Shown here: positions 1 through 6,479 of the stretch, piece by piece
Layout: each line of letters opens with the position of its first letter
Numbering within the stretch: position 1 is the first letter of the stretch
Assembly: GCA_046719465.1 (NCBI GenBank)
Contig: JBDNCV010000093.1
Span: 1 to 14,970 of the forward strand
Direction: 5' to 3'
Origin: JANWYT01 sp046719465
GTDB lineage: Bacteria; Chloroflexota; Anaerolineae; Aggregatilineales; Phototrophicaceae
Length of the DNA stretch: 14,970 nucleotides
Program-made: the position numbers and the translations under genes
Notes under the pieces: model-generated
What the model saw: the letters and a program-made list of their open reading frames with translations, nothing else
Told to the model about the DNA's origin: nothing
Database searches by the model: none

Positions 1-58
1 GGGAGTGTCTAAGGTCGCGGTGATGCGTCATCTCGTCTTGTTCGGTTGGTGTTACAAG

Positions 59-140
59 GCCTCATCCCCCAACCCCCTTCTCCCACGGGAGAAGGGGGCA
101 AAGTCCCCTCTCTGCGGGAGAGGGGATTTAGGGGTGAGGC
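59..140. repeat. Palindromic intergenic repeat, copy A
   Basis: The element begins with GCCTCATCCCC and ends with GGGGTGAGGC, which are near-perfect inverted ends. Inside are two strong hairpins. The first has a 12-bp perfect stem (73-84 with 87-98) around a two-base AC loop. The second has CCCCTCTC (105-112) pairing with GAGAGGGG (118-125). Two further elements with the same ends and the same second hairpin occur in this window (1875-1977 and 11918-12044). It encodes no protein and looks like a REP/MITE-type dispersed repeat; mobility is inference. Confidence 0.85.
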
Positions 141-332
141 TTCACCATCTGTTTAGGTTTAGATACTCCCCACGACAATCGACGCTCAACCAGCGGTCAA
201 GCGTCTGATGCGGTGTGGATGCATCCGCAACGCAATCGCAGGGTACGCTTAACGCATACTTTAAGGCCTCTTAACATCGTTTCGGTAGCGTAGAGAGGCA
301 AGATTGCGAAACATTTCAGATCACGAGTCATC

Positions 333-337
333 AGGAG
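333..337 (+). promoter_or_regulatory. Ribosome binding site deciding the start at 343
   Basis: AGGAG lies five bases before the ATG at 343. An in-frame TTG at 304 would add 13 residues before the signal peptide and has no ribosome binding site, so the ATG is preferred. Confidence 0.8.
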
Positions 338-342
338 ATTAT

Positions 343-1860
343 ATGCTGCGTCGAGTGTTGTTAGCCACCGTTTTGATGTTGGCGGCGCTTGTCCCGTCTA
401 TGGCCCAGAGCGGCCGCAGCGGCACGCTGGTCGTCGCGCTGCCCAACGACCCAACGTCCCTGTTCCCCCCGCGCGGCGCAGATATCACTGCCGGCAACGC
501 TGCGCGCCCGCTGTATAACTCGCTGGTGCGCCTGAACGATGCCAACGAGCTGGAGCCAGAGCTGGCCACAAGCTGGGTGATCGACGAGGACGGTGTGACC
601 TACACCTTCACCCTGCGCGAGGGCGTGACCTTCCACAACGGCGAACCGTTCAACGCGGAGTCGGTGATCGCCTCGTGGCAGGCCAGCGCTGACCCCAGCA
701 ACGACTACGCGCAGGTCTACACCAAAGTGGTGAGCGTCGAGGCGCTGGACGATATGACCGTCCGCATGGTGACGGCCAACCCTGACCCCGTGTTCATGAC
801 CGAGCTGGCCACAGGCTGGGCGATGTTCCCGCCGCAGTATCTGGCGGAGGTCGGCATCGAGGGCTTTGAGGCTGCGCCGGTCGGCACGGGGCCGTTCCGC
901 TTTGTGGAGCGCGTCCCCGGGGATCGTATCGTGATGGAGGCCAACCCCAACTACTGGGAGCCGGGCCTGCCGCTGGTCGAGGGCTTGATCTTCCGCATCA
1001 TCCCCGACGCGACGACCCGCCTCGCCGCCATCCAAACCGGCGAGGTGGACATCGTGAACCGCCTGAGCGGTGACCTCGCCGCGATCCTCGAGATGAACCC
1101 CGACGTGCGCGTGATCACCTACCCCAACGACCGCGTGTACTATGCCGCGTTCAAGAACGTCGGCAACGGCGTCGGCACGCCGATTGAGAACGTGCTGGTG
1201 CGCCGCGCGATGAACTTGGCGGTCAACCGTCAAGGCATCATCGACGCGATCTTCGGCGGCAACGCCACGTTGGTATCGGGCTTTGTTATGTCGACCAATC
1301 TGGGCTTTGACCCGTCGATTGAACCCTTCCCCTACGACCCAGAGGCGGCGCGCCAGCTGCTGGCGGAAGCTGGCTTCCCCGATGGTTTCTCGATCAGCAT
1401 GGGCTGCCCGGTGGACGCTTACCTGAGCATCAACGAGGTGTGCTTGGCCATCCAGCGCGATCTCGGGCGCGTCGGCATCGACGTTACCCTTGAGTTCAAG
1501 ACGAGCAACAGCTTCTGGAGCCAGCCGCAGTATGGCGCGGTCGGCCCGATCTTTGTCGACAGCTGGTCAACCAACCTCGGCGAGGCCATCAACCGCCTGC
1601 AAGGGGCGCTCATCCCGGGCAACTACTACACCGCGTGGGAAGACCCCGTGCTGACCGACCTCATCCAGCGCATCGAGAGGACGGTGGATCGTGAAGCCCG
1701 CGCCGAGCTGTACCGCGAGCTTCAGCGCGTGATGCACGACGACCCGCCGTTCATCTACCTTTACCAACTGTTCCTGTTCGAGGCTGTCCGCGCCAACGTG
1801 CAGGGATACAACCCGCAGCCCAACGAAGGCTTCGACCTGACGCGCGTCTCGAAGTCGTAA
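343..1860 (+). CDS. ABC transporter extracellular solute-binding protein, family 5 (DppA/OppA type)
   Basis: This is the periplasmic/extracellular receptor of a peptide/nickel/sugar-type ABC importer, 505 residues, the usual length for the SBP_bac_5 family. It starts with a signal peptide (basic MLRR, a hydrophobic stretch to about residue 18, then a likely signal peptidase I site after SMA). No lipobox cysteine is seen, so in a single-membrane cell it would need another anchor. The family signature follows: a GTLVVALP strand, then a run with LYNSLVRLN and ELATSW, and a VTYTFTLREGVTFHNGEPF segment. The end carries the typical ELQRVMHDDPPFIYLY pattern. The two permease genes follow after a 152-bp gap filled by a repeat. 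The substrate is not readable from sequence. The downstream sugar isomerase-like gene makes a saccharide or sugar derivative at least as likely as a peptide (inference). Confidence 0.92.
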   Translation: MLRRVLLATVLMLAALVPSMAQSGRSGTLVVALPNDPTSLFPPRGADITAGNAARPLYNSLVRLNDANELEPELATSWVIDEDGVTYTFTLREGVTFHNGEPFNAESVIASWQASADPSNDYAQVYTKVVSVEALDDMTVRMVTANPDPVFMTELATGWAMFPPQYLAEVGIEGFEAAPVGTGPFRFVERVPGDRIVMEANPNYWEPGLPLVEGLIFRIIPDATTRLAAIQTGEVDIVNRLSGDLAAILEMNPDVRVITYPNDRVYYAAFKNVGNGVGTPIENVLVRRAMNLAVNRQGIIDAIFGGNATLVSGFVMSTNLGFDPSIEPFPYDPEAARQLLAEAGFPDGFSISMGCPVDAYLSINEVCLAIQRDLGRVGIDVTLEFKTSNSFWSQPQYGAVGPIFVDSWSTNLGEAINRLQGALIPGNYYTAWEDPVLTDLIQRIERTVDREARAELYRELQRVMHDDPPFIYLYQLFLFEAVRANVQGYNPQPNEGFDLTRVSKS

Positions 1861-1874
1861 GGCTGGTTCACGAA

Positions 1875-1977
1875 GCCTCATCCCCTGCCCCCTCTCGACG
1901 GGTGGCCGCAGGCAGGCCACGTCGAGGGAGGAGCTGAAAGTCCCCTCTCCACGGGAGAGGGGATTGAGGGGTGAGGC
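1875..1977. repeat. Palindromic intergenic repeat, copy B (inside the ABC operon)
   Basis: It has the same inverted ends as copy A (GCCTCATCCCC, GGGGTGAGGC) and the same second hairpin (1942-1950 with 1954-1962). The first hairpin arm instead carries an extra nested module: CTCGAC and GTCGAG enclose GTGGCC and GGCCAC (module at 1898-1920). The module recurs in copy C with one difference in 23 bases. The element fills almost the entire gap between the solute-binding protein gene and the first permease gene. It has no T-tract and so does not look like a simple terminator. Confidence 0.85.
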
Positions 1978-2012
1978 GCATTTTTGTCAACGCAGGCTGA
2001 GGCTGCGACCTC

Positions 2013-2930
2013 ATGGCACGATTTATCGTCTTTCGCTTGTTGCAGTCGGTCGGGCTGCTCATCGGGATTTTGGTGCTGGTGTTTGCGATGGTGCGCGTCA
2101 CGGGCGATCCCGTCAGCTTGATGGTGGCGCGCGAGGCAACCAACGAACAGCGTGAGCGCTTCCGCGAGATTTATGGCTTCGATCGCCCACTGCACGAGCA
2201 GTTCATCAACTTCTTTGGGAAGCTGCTGCGCGGCGACCTTGACCGCTCGCTGAGCCTCGGCACGCCCAACGCGGAACTCATCGCGCAGCGGCTGCCCCCC
2301 ACTTTGGAGCTGGCGCTGGCCTCGCTGCTGCTGGCGCTCACGGTGGCGATCCCGTTGGGCATCCTGAGCGGGATGCGGTCTGGCGGCGTGTTTGACTTCT
2401 TCGCGCGGGCGCTCAGCTTGATGGGGCAGTCCATCCCCAGCTATTGGATGGCGATGGTGGTGATCTTGATCTTCGCGGTCAATTTGCGCTTGCTGCCGTC
2501 GTTCGGGCGCAGCGGCGTCGAGTCGCTCATCCTGCCGACGATCACGCTGGCGCTGGCGCAGACCGGCCAACTGGTGCGCTTGATTCGCGGCTCGGTGATG
2601 GAAGTGCGCCAAGAGAACTACATCCGCACCGCCCGCTCCAAAGGCCTGAGCAGCGCCGCGATCATGCGCCAGCACATCCTGCCCAATGTGGCTGTGCCGT
2701 TGGTGAGCGTGATCGGCGTCAACTTTACCTATCTCATGGGCGGCTCGGTCTACGTGGAGACGGTGTTCGCGTGGCCCGGGCTGGGGAGCCTGCTGAACAA
2801 CGCCATCAACGGCAGCGATTTCCCGCTGGTGCAGGCCATCACGATCTTCATCGCCCTGTTCGTGATCTCCATCAACTTCTTGACCGATCTGCTGTATGCT
2901 GTCGTTGATCCGAGGATTCGGTATAGCTGA
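2013..2930 (+). CDS. ABC transporter permease, DppB/OppB type
   Basis: This is an integral membrane subunit of the importer that receives solute from the binding protein encoded upstream, 305 residues, typical for DppB. The N-terminus (RFIVFRLLQSVGLLIGILVLVF) is the first membrane helix of the DppB/OppB family. It is followed by a short outside region with the family motif GFDRPLHEQFINFFGKLLRGDL. The binding-protein-dependent permease domain runs from about residue 95 to the end, with hydrophobic segments near 98-118, 135-156, 170-190, 228-245 and 272-298. The cytoplasmic EAA loop that docks the ATPase is at about 201-230 (ENYIRTARSKGLS...HILPN). The ribosome binding site is weak (GAGG, 10 bases before the ATG), which together with repeat B suggests lower output than the binding protein. 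The stop overlaps the next start by one base. Confidence 0.93.
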   Translation: MARFIVFRLLQSVGLLIGILVLVFAMVRVTGDPVSLMVAREATNEQRERFREIYGFDRPLHEQFINFFGKLLRGDLDRSLSLGTPNAELIAQRLPPTLELALASLLLALTVAIPLGILSGMRSGGVFDFFARALSLMGQSIPSYWMAMVVILIFAVNLRLLPSFGRSGVESLILPTITLALAQTGQLVRLIRGSVMEVRQENYIRTARSKGLSSAAIMRQHILPNVAVPLVSVIGVNFTYLMGGSVYVETVFAWPGLGSLLNNAINGSDFPLVQAITIFIALFVISINFLTDLLYAVVDPRIRYS

Positions 2931-3826
2931 TGAGCGCTGTCCCTACTGCTGCTGTTGCCCATGTTGAGCGCCGCCCGCGCCGTCTGCCCGCCTTGTTGAG
3001 CGAGCCGAGCGGGGTCATCGGGCTGGCGATTGTGATCTTGCTGGTGGTGTGCGCGGTCTTTGCGGATGTCATCGCCCCGTTCGGCCCGCTGGATGGCGAC
3101 CTCGCCGACGCGCGCCGCCCCCCCGCATGGGAACCGCGCGGCGTGCCGGAACATCTGCTCGGCACGGATCAACTGGGGCAGGACATCTTCAGCCGCATTA
3201 TCCACGGCTCGCGCGTGTCGCTCACGGTGGGCTTCTTCGGCGCGACGCTGGCGGCGCTCATCGGCGTGACGCTGGGGTTGATGGCCGGTTACTTCGGCGG
3301 GTGGGTGGACAGCGTCATCTCGTCGCTGGTGAACGTGCTGCTGTCGCTGCCGTATGTGGTGCTGGTGATCGTAATCGCCACGATCTTCGGCCGCAGCCTG
3401 CTGAACGTGATCCTCATCTTCGGGGTAACGGGGTCGCCGATCTTCGTCCGTTTGACGCGCGGCGAGGCGCTGCGCCTCAAGAACGAGGAATACGTGCAGG
3501 CGGCGCGCGCGTTGGGCGCTGGCTCAGGGCGGATTTTGTTCCGCCACATCTTGCCCAACATGGTCGGCGCTGTGGTGACGCTGGCCACATTTGAGATGTC
3601 CGCGATGATCTTGTACGAATCGGGCTTGAGCTTCCTCGGCCTGAGCGTGCCGCCGCAAGTCCCCAGTTGGGGCAACATGCTGGCGTTGGGGCGGCAGTTC
3701 CTGCCCGTCTTCCCGTGGATGTCGATCTACCCGGGGTTGGCCATTGCGATCACCGCGCTGGGCGTGAACCTGTTGGGGGATCGCATCCGCGAGATTATCG
3801 ACCCGCGCCTGCGCCAGAAGCGTTAG
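2930..3826 (+). CDS. ABC transporter permease, DppC/OppC type
   Basis: This is the second membrane subunit of the heterodimeric importer, 298 residues. The first membrane helix (about 28-50) and the diagnostic DppC/OppC segment HLLGTDQLGQDIFSRI (75-90) are both present. The permease domain follows, with an EAA loop at about 187-216 (EEYVQAARALGAGSGRILFRHILPN) and the conserved GLSFLGLSVPPQVPSWGNML region (232-251). The end, DRIREIIDPRLR, is standard for the family. The ATG shares its A with the TGA of the upstream permease gene, so translation is very probably coupled. No ATP-binding subunit genes follow, which is unusual for this family. The next gene, 34 bp downstream, encodes a TIM-barrel enzyme. 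Confidence 0.93.
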   Translation: MSAVPTAAVAHVERRPRRLPALLSEPSGVIGLAIVILLVVCAVFADVIAPFGPLDGDLADARRPPAWEPRGVPEHLLGTDQLGQDIFSRIIHGSRVSLTVGFFGATLAALIGVTLGLMAGYFGGWVDSVISSLVNVLLSLPYVVLVIVIATIFGRSLLNVILIFGVTGSPIFVRLTRGEALRLKNEEYVQAARALGAGSGRILFRHILPNMVGAVVTLATFEMSAMILYESGLSFLGLSVPPQVPSWGNMLALGRQFLPVFPWMSIYPGLAIAITALGVNLLGDRIREIIDPRLRQKR

Positions 3827-3860
3827 TCACCCATCACACACCCTAAGGAGACCTGACTTC

Positions 3861-4685
3861 ATGACCCATCCGCACCCCCTCCCGCTGATCGGCGCGGCCA
3901 TTCGCCTGCCGGAGATTCCGCAGTATATCGATTGGCTGGTGGCCGACCAGCGCGACTTGGAGATTCAAGACCCGTGCTACCCGGGCTATCTTGACCTTGA
4001 CTGGCGCGCCGAGGCCGAAGCGGGGCGCGCCCTGCTCAGCGCGCGCGGCTTTCAGGGGCGCTTGGGCGTTCACGCTGCGTTTGACGGCCTTGAGCTGTTC
4101 ACGCAGGATAAGCTCATCCGCGAGGTGATCGTGACGCGCTACCAGCAGAGCCTCGACTTCGTGGAGGCCGTCGGCGCGTCGCAGATGGTCATTCACAGCC
4201 CGTTCATCGCCTTTGGCAGCGCGGCGGGCAACTTCAGCACGCGCCGCGAGCGCCAATGGGTGATTGACGCGGCCCGCGCCGTGCTCGATCGCGTCCTGCC
4301 GCGCGCCGTTGACCTCAAGTGCGCGCTGGTGATCGAGTGCATCATGGACAAAACGCCCGACCCGCTGATCGACCTCGTGCGCGCGTTCGACTCGGAATAC
4401 GTGCGCGTGAGCATCGACACCGGCCACGCCTACCTCATGGAGCAGCAGGGCGGCACGCCGCCGCATCAATGGGTGCTGGCCGCGGGGGAGCTGCTGGGGC
4501 ATGTCCACGTGCAGGATGTCGACGGCCACGCCGACCGGCACTGGGCGGTAGGCGACGGCAACATCAACTGGCCTGCGTTTTTCTGGGCGCTGCGGCAGCT
4601 TGAGCATCAGCCGATGCTCGTGCTGGAGGTGCTCGAGGTGGAGCGCTCCGCCCGCTGGCTGACCTCCCACGGGCTGGCGCGGTAG
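3861..4685 (+). CDS. Sugar phosphate isomerase/epimerase family TIM-barrel protein
   Basis: This 274-residue protein belongs to the xylose isomerase-like / AP endonuclease 2 superfamily (IolE, IolI and hexulose epimerase relatives), metal-dependent enzymes acting on sugars or cyclitols. Visible signatures in barrel order are LEIQD (33-37), H71 in LGVHAAF, H112 in MVIHSPF, E159 in ALVIEC, D186 and H189 in SIDTGHAY, H214/H216 with D219 in GHVHVQDVDG, the strongly diagnostic HWAVGDGNINW (227-237) and E256 in VLEV. The conserved acidic and histidine residues are those that bind the divalent metal in this family. AAGGAGA ends nine bases before the ATG. It lies 34 bp after the permease gene on the same strand and is probably the last gene of that operon, which suggests that it processes the imported compound. 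The exact reaction cannot be assigned. Confidence 0.85.
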   Translation: MTHPHPLPLIGAAIRLPEIPQYIDWLVADQRDLEIQDPCYPGYLDLDWRAEAEAGRALLSARGFQGRLGVHAAFDGLELFTQDKLIREVIVTRYQQSLDFVEAVGASQMVIHSPFIAFGSAAGNFSTRRERQWVIDAARAVLDRVLPRAVDLKCALVIECIMDKTPDPLIDLVRAFDSEYVRVSIDTGHAYLMEQQGGTPPHQWVLAAGELLGHVHVQDVDGHADRHWAVGDGNINWPAFFWALRQLEHQPMLVLEVLEVERSARWLTSHGLAR

Positions 4686-4778
4686 GCTTCCCCCTGCTGG
4701 CGGCTCAGGTGCGAGGGCGCGACCTATCGCCCCCGTGGGCTGAGGGAGTGTCTAAGCCGCAGCAGAAGGTGGCCGTGC

Positions 4779-4800
4779 GCCAGAGGCTCAGGCCTCTGGC
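4779..4800. terminator. Perfect 9-bp hairpin downstream of the transport operon
   Basis: GCCAGAGGC (4779-4787) pairs perfectly with GCCTCTGGC (4792-4800) around a TCAG loop. It is about 95 bp after the isomerase-like stop codon and is not followed by a T-tract. It may protect the 3' end or act as a weak terminator rather than being a classical intrinsic terminator. Confidence 0.45.
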
Positions 4801-4931
4801 TGGCGCGCGGGGGCGTGTGGCAGCCGGAGGCTTGAGCGTTCGGCGTTCAACGTCCGTTTTGTACGATGTGGGTAACGCCTAGCGGGTGAGGTGCAGGGGG
4901 CAGGCCGCGCGCCTATTTGCAAGAAATTGAT

Positions 4932-4960
4932 AGAACATTTTTTCTGAATTCGCATATAAT
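4932..4960 (+). promoter_or_regulatory. Promoter with SOS-box-like inverted repeat
   Basis: A perfect -10 hexamer, TATAAT, lies at 4955-4960. No good -35 is seen at the usual spacing (TTGATA at 4927 is 22 bases away). Directly upstream, AGAA (4932-4935) and TTCT (4942-4945) form an inverted repeat. Read as GAAC-N4-TTTC (4933-4944), it differs by one base from the GAAC-N4-GTTC operator of Gram-positive-type LexA. The gene served encodes a LexA-type DNA-binding domain, so autoregulation is a reasonable inference. Confidence 0.5.
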
Positions 4961-5001
4961 GGTCTAGGGTTTGAAAACTGTAACGCAAAGGAGATCGCCC
5001 G

Positions 5002-5235
5002 ATGACCGTCATCACCAACCCGCAAACCCTGCGCATCTACGCATACATTCGGGATTACATCCAGCAGACGCGCCTCAACCCCACCATCCGCGAGATTGGG
5101 GAAGGCGTTCACATGTCTCACAGCGCCGTGTTGGGGCATCTGGCGTATCTAGAGGCCAAAGGCTGGATCGTGCGCGAGATCGGCGTGGCGCGCAGCATCC
5201 GCCTCGGCGAGTTTGCGCCGGACTATGTGCCTTGA
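5002..5235 (+). CDS. Stand-alone LexA-type winged-helix DNA-binding protein
   Basis: This 77-residue protein matches the N-terminal DNA-binding domain of LexA almost from end to end: a first helix (TLRIYAYIRDYIQ, 9-21), then NPTIREIGEGVHMSHSAVLGHLAYLEAKGWIVRE (26-59) as the helix-turn-helix, and a wing ending in ARSIRL (63-68). The C-terminal autoproteolytic domain of LexA is absent, and the stop follows directly, so the protein cannot self-cleave. It is probably a small repressor; its targets are unknown. A strong ribosome binding site (AAGGAG, eight bases before the ATG) and a TATAAT promoter show that it is a real gene despite its size. Its last 13 bases overlap the end of the convergent glycosyltransferase gene. 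A MarR-like regulator is a less likely alternative. Confidence 0.85.
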   Translation: MTVITNPQTLRIYAYIRDYIQQTRLNPTIREIGEGVHMSHSAVLGHLAYLEAKGWIVREIGVARSIRLGEFAPDYVP

Positions 5236-5942
5236 GAGGGCAGGGCGTCGCGCTTGCGCAGCAGGTTGATGAGGATGGCCAGCACCACCTTGAACATGTA
5301 GTAGACGCTGCGCAGCGGGGTAATCGACGATTGGCCACCGGCACGCGGCAGCATCCGCGCGGGGATCTCACATAGGCGCAGGCCCGCGCGCCGCGCCAGC
5401 ACAATCGCCTCAGGTTCAGGGTAGTCGTAGGGGTACACCTGCGCGAACAGGGCAATAGCGCGCGCGTTGAAGGCCGCAAAGCCGCTGGTGGGGTCAGTGA
5501 TGGGCTGTTGAGCGATGCGGCTGAGCAGCCAGCGCAGCACGCCAATCCCGGCCAAGCGCGCCGCCGATGTGCCATAATCGCCGCCGTTGAGGAAGCGCGA
5601 GCCGATCACAATGTCGACATCGCCGCGCTGGAGCCGTTCGAGCACCTGCGGGATGCCAGCGGGGTCGTGTTGGCCGTCGCCGTCGTTGCGCACCACCACA
5701 TCGTAACCGTGCGCCAGCGCGAAGCGGAAGGCGGTCTGCACGGCCGCGCCAATGCCGACGTTGTAAGGCATGTGCAGCACCATCGCCCCGGCCTGCTGGG
5801 CAAGCTGGCCCGTGGCATCCGAGGAGCCATCGTTGACAACCAAAACCGCCGCCGGTGGAAACGCCGCGCGGATGTTGCAGACGGTGCGCTCGATGTTGCT
5901 GGCTTCGTTATAGGCCGGAAGAATGACAAGAACGCGGGACAT
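5223..5942 (-). CDS. Family 2 glycosyltransferase (polyprenyl-phosphate sugar synthase-like)
   Basis: This 239-residue GT2 (GT-A fold) enzyme transfers a sugar from a nucleotide donor, probably to a polyprenyl phosphate or a cell-envelope glycan. Visible motifs are PAYNE (9-13), VVNDGSSD (35-42), the metal/nucleotide-binding RNDGDGQHDP (85-94), GSRFLNGG (114-121), DPTSGFAAF (150-158), the PEPEA acidic segment (175-179) and RAGGQSSI (200-207). All GT2 signatures are intact. A single hydrophobic stretch at about 212-228 could hold it at the membrane; the two C-terminal helices of full-length DPM1/GtrB types are lacking. It stands alone on its strand, ends inside the convergent HTH gene, and has only a weak ribosome binding site. 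Paired TTCGTAA repeats lie about 110 bp upstream of its start. Confidence 0.9.
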   Translation of the reverse strand: MSRVLVILPAYNEASNIERTVCNIRAAFPPAAVLVVNDGSSDATGQLAQQAGAMVLHMPYNVGIGAAVQTAFRFALAHGYDVVVRNDGDGQHDPAGIPQVLERLQRGDVDIVIGSRFLNGGDYGTSAARLAGIGVLRWLLSRIAQQPITDPTSGFAAFNARAIALFAQVYPYDYPEPEAIVLARRAGLRLCEIPARMLPRAGGQSSITPLRSVYYMFKVVLAILINLLRKRDALPSQGT

Positions 5943-6048
5943 GCAGCCTGCTTTGGGTCAGCCAGAGTGTGCCGCTGCATGGTAATGGAAAAAACAAGCA
6001 GGCGCAACCTAGATCAAGGCTGCAAGGCAGAGACCTCGCCGAGGCATG

Positions 6049-6065
6049 TTCGTAATATTTCGTAA
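6049..6065. repeat. Two direct TTCGTAA heptamers one helical turn apart
   Basis: TTCGTAA occurs at 6049-6055 and again at 6059-6065, ten bases apart, so both would face the same side of the helix. They lie between the stop codon of the 77-residue gene and the glycosyltransferase gene, both read leftward, where an upstream regulatory site for the glycosyltransferase could be. Binding of a dimeric regulator is inference only. Confidence 0.35.
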
Positions 6066-6299
6066 CTAGTCGTCGTGCTTGCGCCATCCGCCCTCGGGTG
6101 CGTTCAACGAGGACTGCACATACTCGGTCAGCTCGGCTTCGTAGGCGACCAGCTCGTCCTCGTCCATCTCACGCAGGTTTTGCATCTCGATGATGACTTC
6201 CGCCACGGCTTGCTGTACAGTGGTGCGAATAATGTGCTGCAATTGACCAACGGTTAGGTCTGCCACGCGCGTTTGTTTGGTCGCTCGATGATGTGACAT
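6066..6299 (-). CDS. Small hypothetical protein, helical, acidic C-terminal half
   Basis: I do not recognise this 77-residue protein with certainty. It starts with a basic, polar segment (MSHHRATKQTR), then has a likely amphipathic helix LTVGQLQHIIRTTVQQAVAEVI (15-36). A second acidic helix (EMDEDELVAYEAELTEYVQSS, 44-64) and a short polar tail follow. The LTVxQLxxxIRxxVxxAVxE pattern resembles the short helical antitoxin-like or dimerisation proteins common in Chloroflexota and Cyanobacteria, but no toxin-like gene is adjacent, so a toxin-antitoxin role is not supported. The ribosome binding site is weak. A possible -10 (TACAAT on the minus strand, near 6345-6350) lies in the AT-rich upstream region. 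The coding character (clear helices, no low complexity) favours a real gene. Confidence 0.65.
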   Translation of the reverse strand: MSHHRATKQTRVADLTVGQLQHIIRTTVQQAVAEVIIEMQNLREMDEDELVAYEAELTEYVQSSLNAPEGGWRKHDD

Positions 6300-6479
6300 A
6301 GCCGCTCAGCCAGCCTTTCTCTCACCTATTGCTAGATAGGACTATTGTACTACCAAGCCAAATTTTTGCAGGTGAAAAAGGCCTTAGATAACCTCATCGT
6401 ATTCAATTATTTACAAATTTAGCCGCAGTCACGGCTTTAAGTTAATGTATTGTAATGTGGCAGTCTTCCTACGGATCGC

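Larger units (their letters stand above)
1..342. other. Leading non-coding region
   Basis: No convincing gene is visible in this stretch. The only open frame at its start runs through the palindromic repeat at 59-140 and has no ribosome binding site. The rest (141-342) is the upstream region of the solute-binding protein gene. A possible -10 element, CATACT, lies at 255-260 and is followed by TTTAAG, much like the clpC promoter, but no matching -35 hexamer is seen 16-18 bases upstream. The promoter assignment is therefore only a suggestion. Confidence 0.6.
4686..5001. other. Non-coding region between the transport cluster and the HTH gene
   Basis: No gene is seen here. The stretch contains a GC-rich tail after the isomerase-like gene, a hairpin at 4779-4800, and the AT-rich promoter of the 77-residue HTH gene near 4925-4960. 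A 13-base string, GGGAGTGTCTAAG at 4744-4756, is also the first 13 bases of the window. Confidence 0.7.

Noticed and set aside
1..13. GGGAGTGTCTAAG also found at 4744-4756
   Set aside because: An exact 13-base match is expected about once or twice by chance in 15 kb, and the flanks do not continue the match; it could be part of a repeat cut by the window edge but cannot be supported here.
59..140. CRISPR-like repeats
   Set aside because: The repeats are palindromic single elements scattered kilobases apart, without regular spacers or cas genes.
5..208. 67-codon frame at the window start
   Set aside because: Most of it is translated palindromic repeat; it has no ribosome binding site.
361..1233. 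Long antisense open frame opposite the binding-protein gene
   Set aside because: It is the mirror of a GC-rich coding frame, is rich in His/Arg/Asp/Val with no family motif, and has no ribosome binding site; the opposite strand encodes a clear SBP_bac_5 protein.
1878..2675. Antisense frame across repeat B and the first permease gene
   Set aside because: It has the low-complexity Arg/Gln/His composition of a shadow frame, and it crosses a palindromic repeat.
4927..4960. TTG-A-rich hexamer 22 bases before TATAAT, also seen at 13345-13378
   Set aside because: Two cases with poorly defined hexamers do not establish an unusual promoter spacing; 22 bases is outside the normal range.
6066..6299. 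Toxin-antitoxin pair
   Set aside because: The small helical protein resembles an antitoxin only in general pattern; no toxin-like gene is adjacent on its strand.
6421..6436. AGCCG/CGGCT hairpin in the AT-rich gap
   Set aside because: The 5-bp stem is short with a six-base loop, and no gene ends nearby that would need it; the terminator at 6480-6525 already closes the operon.
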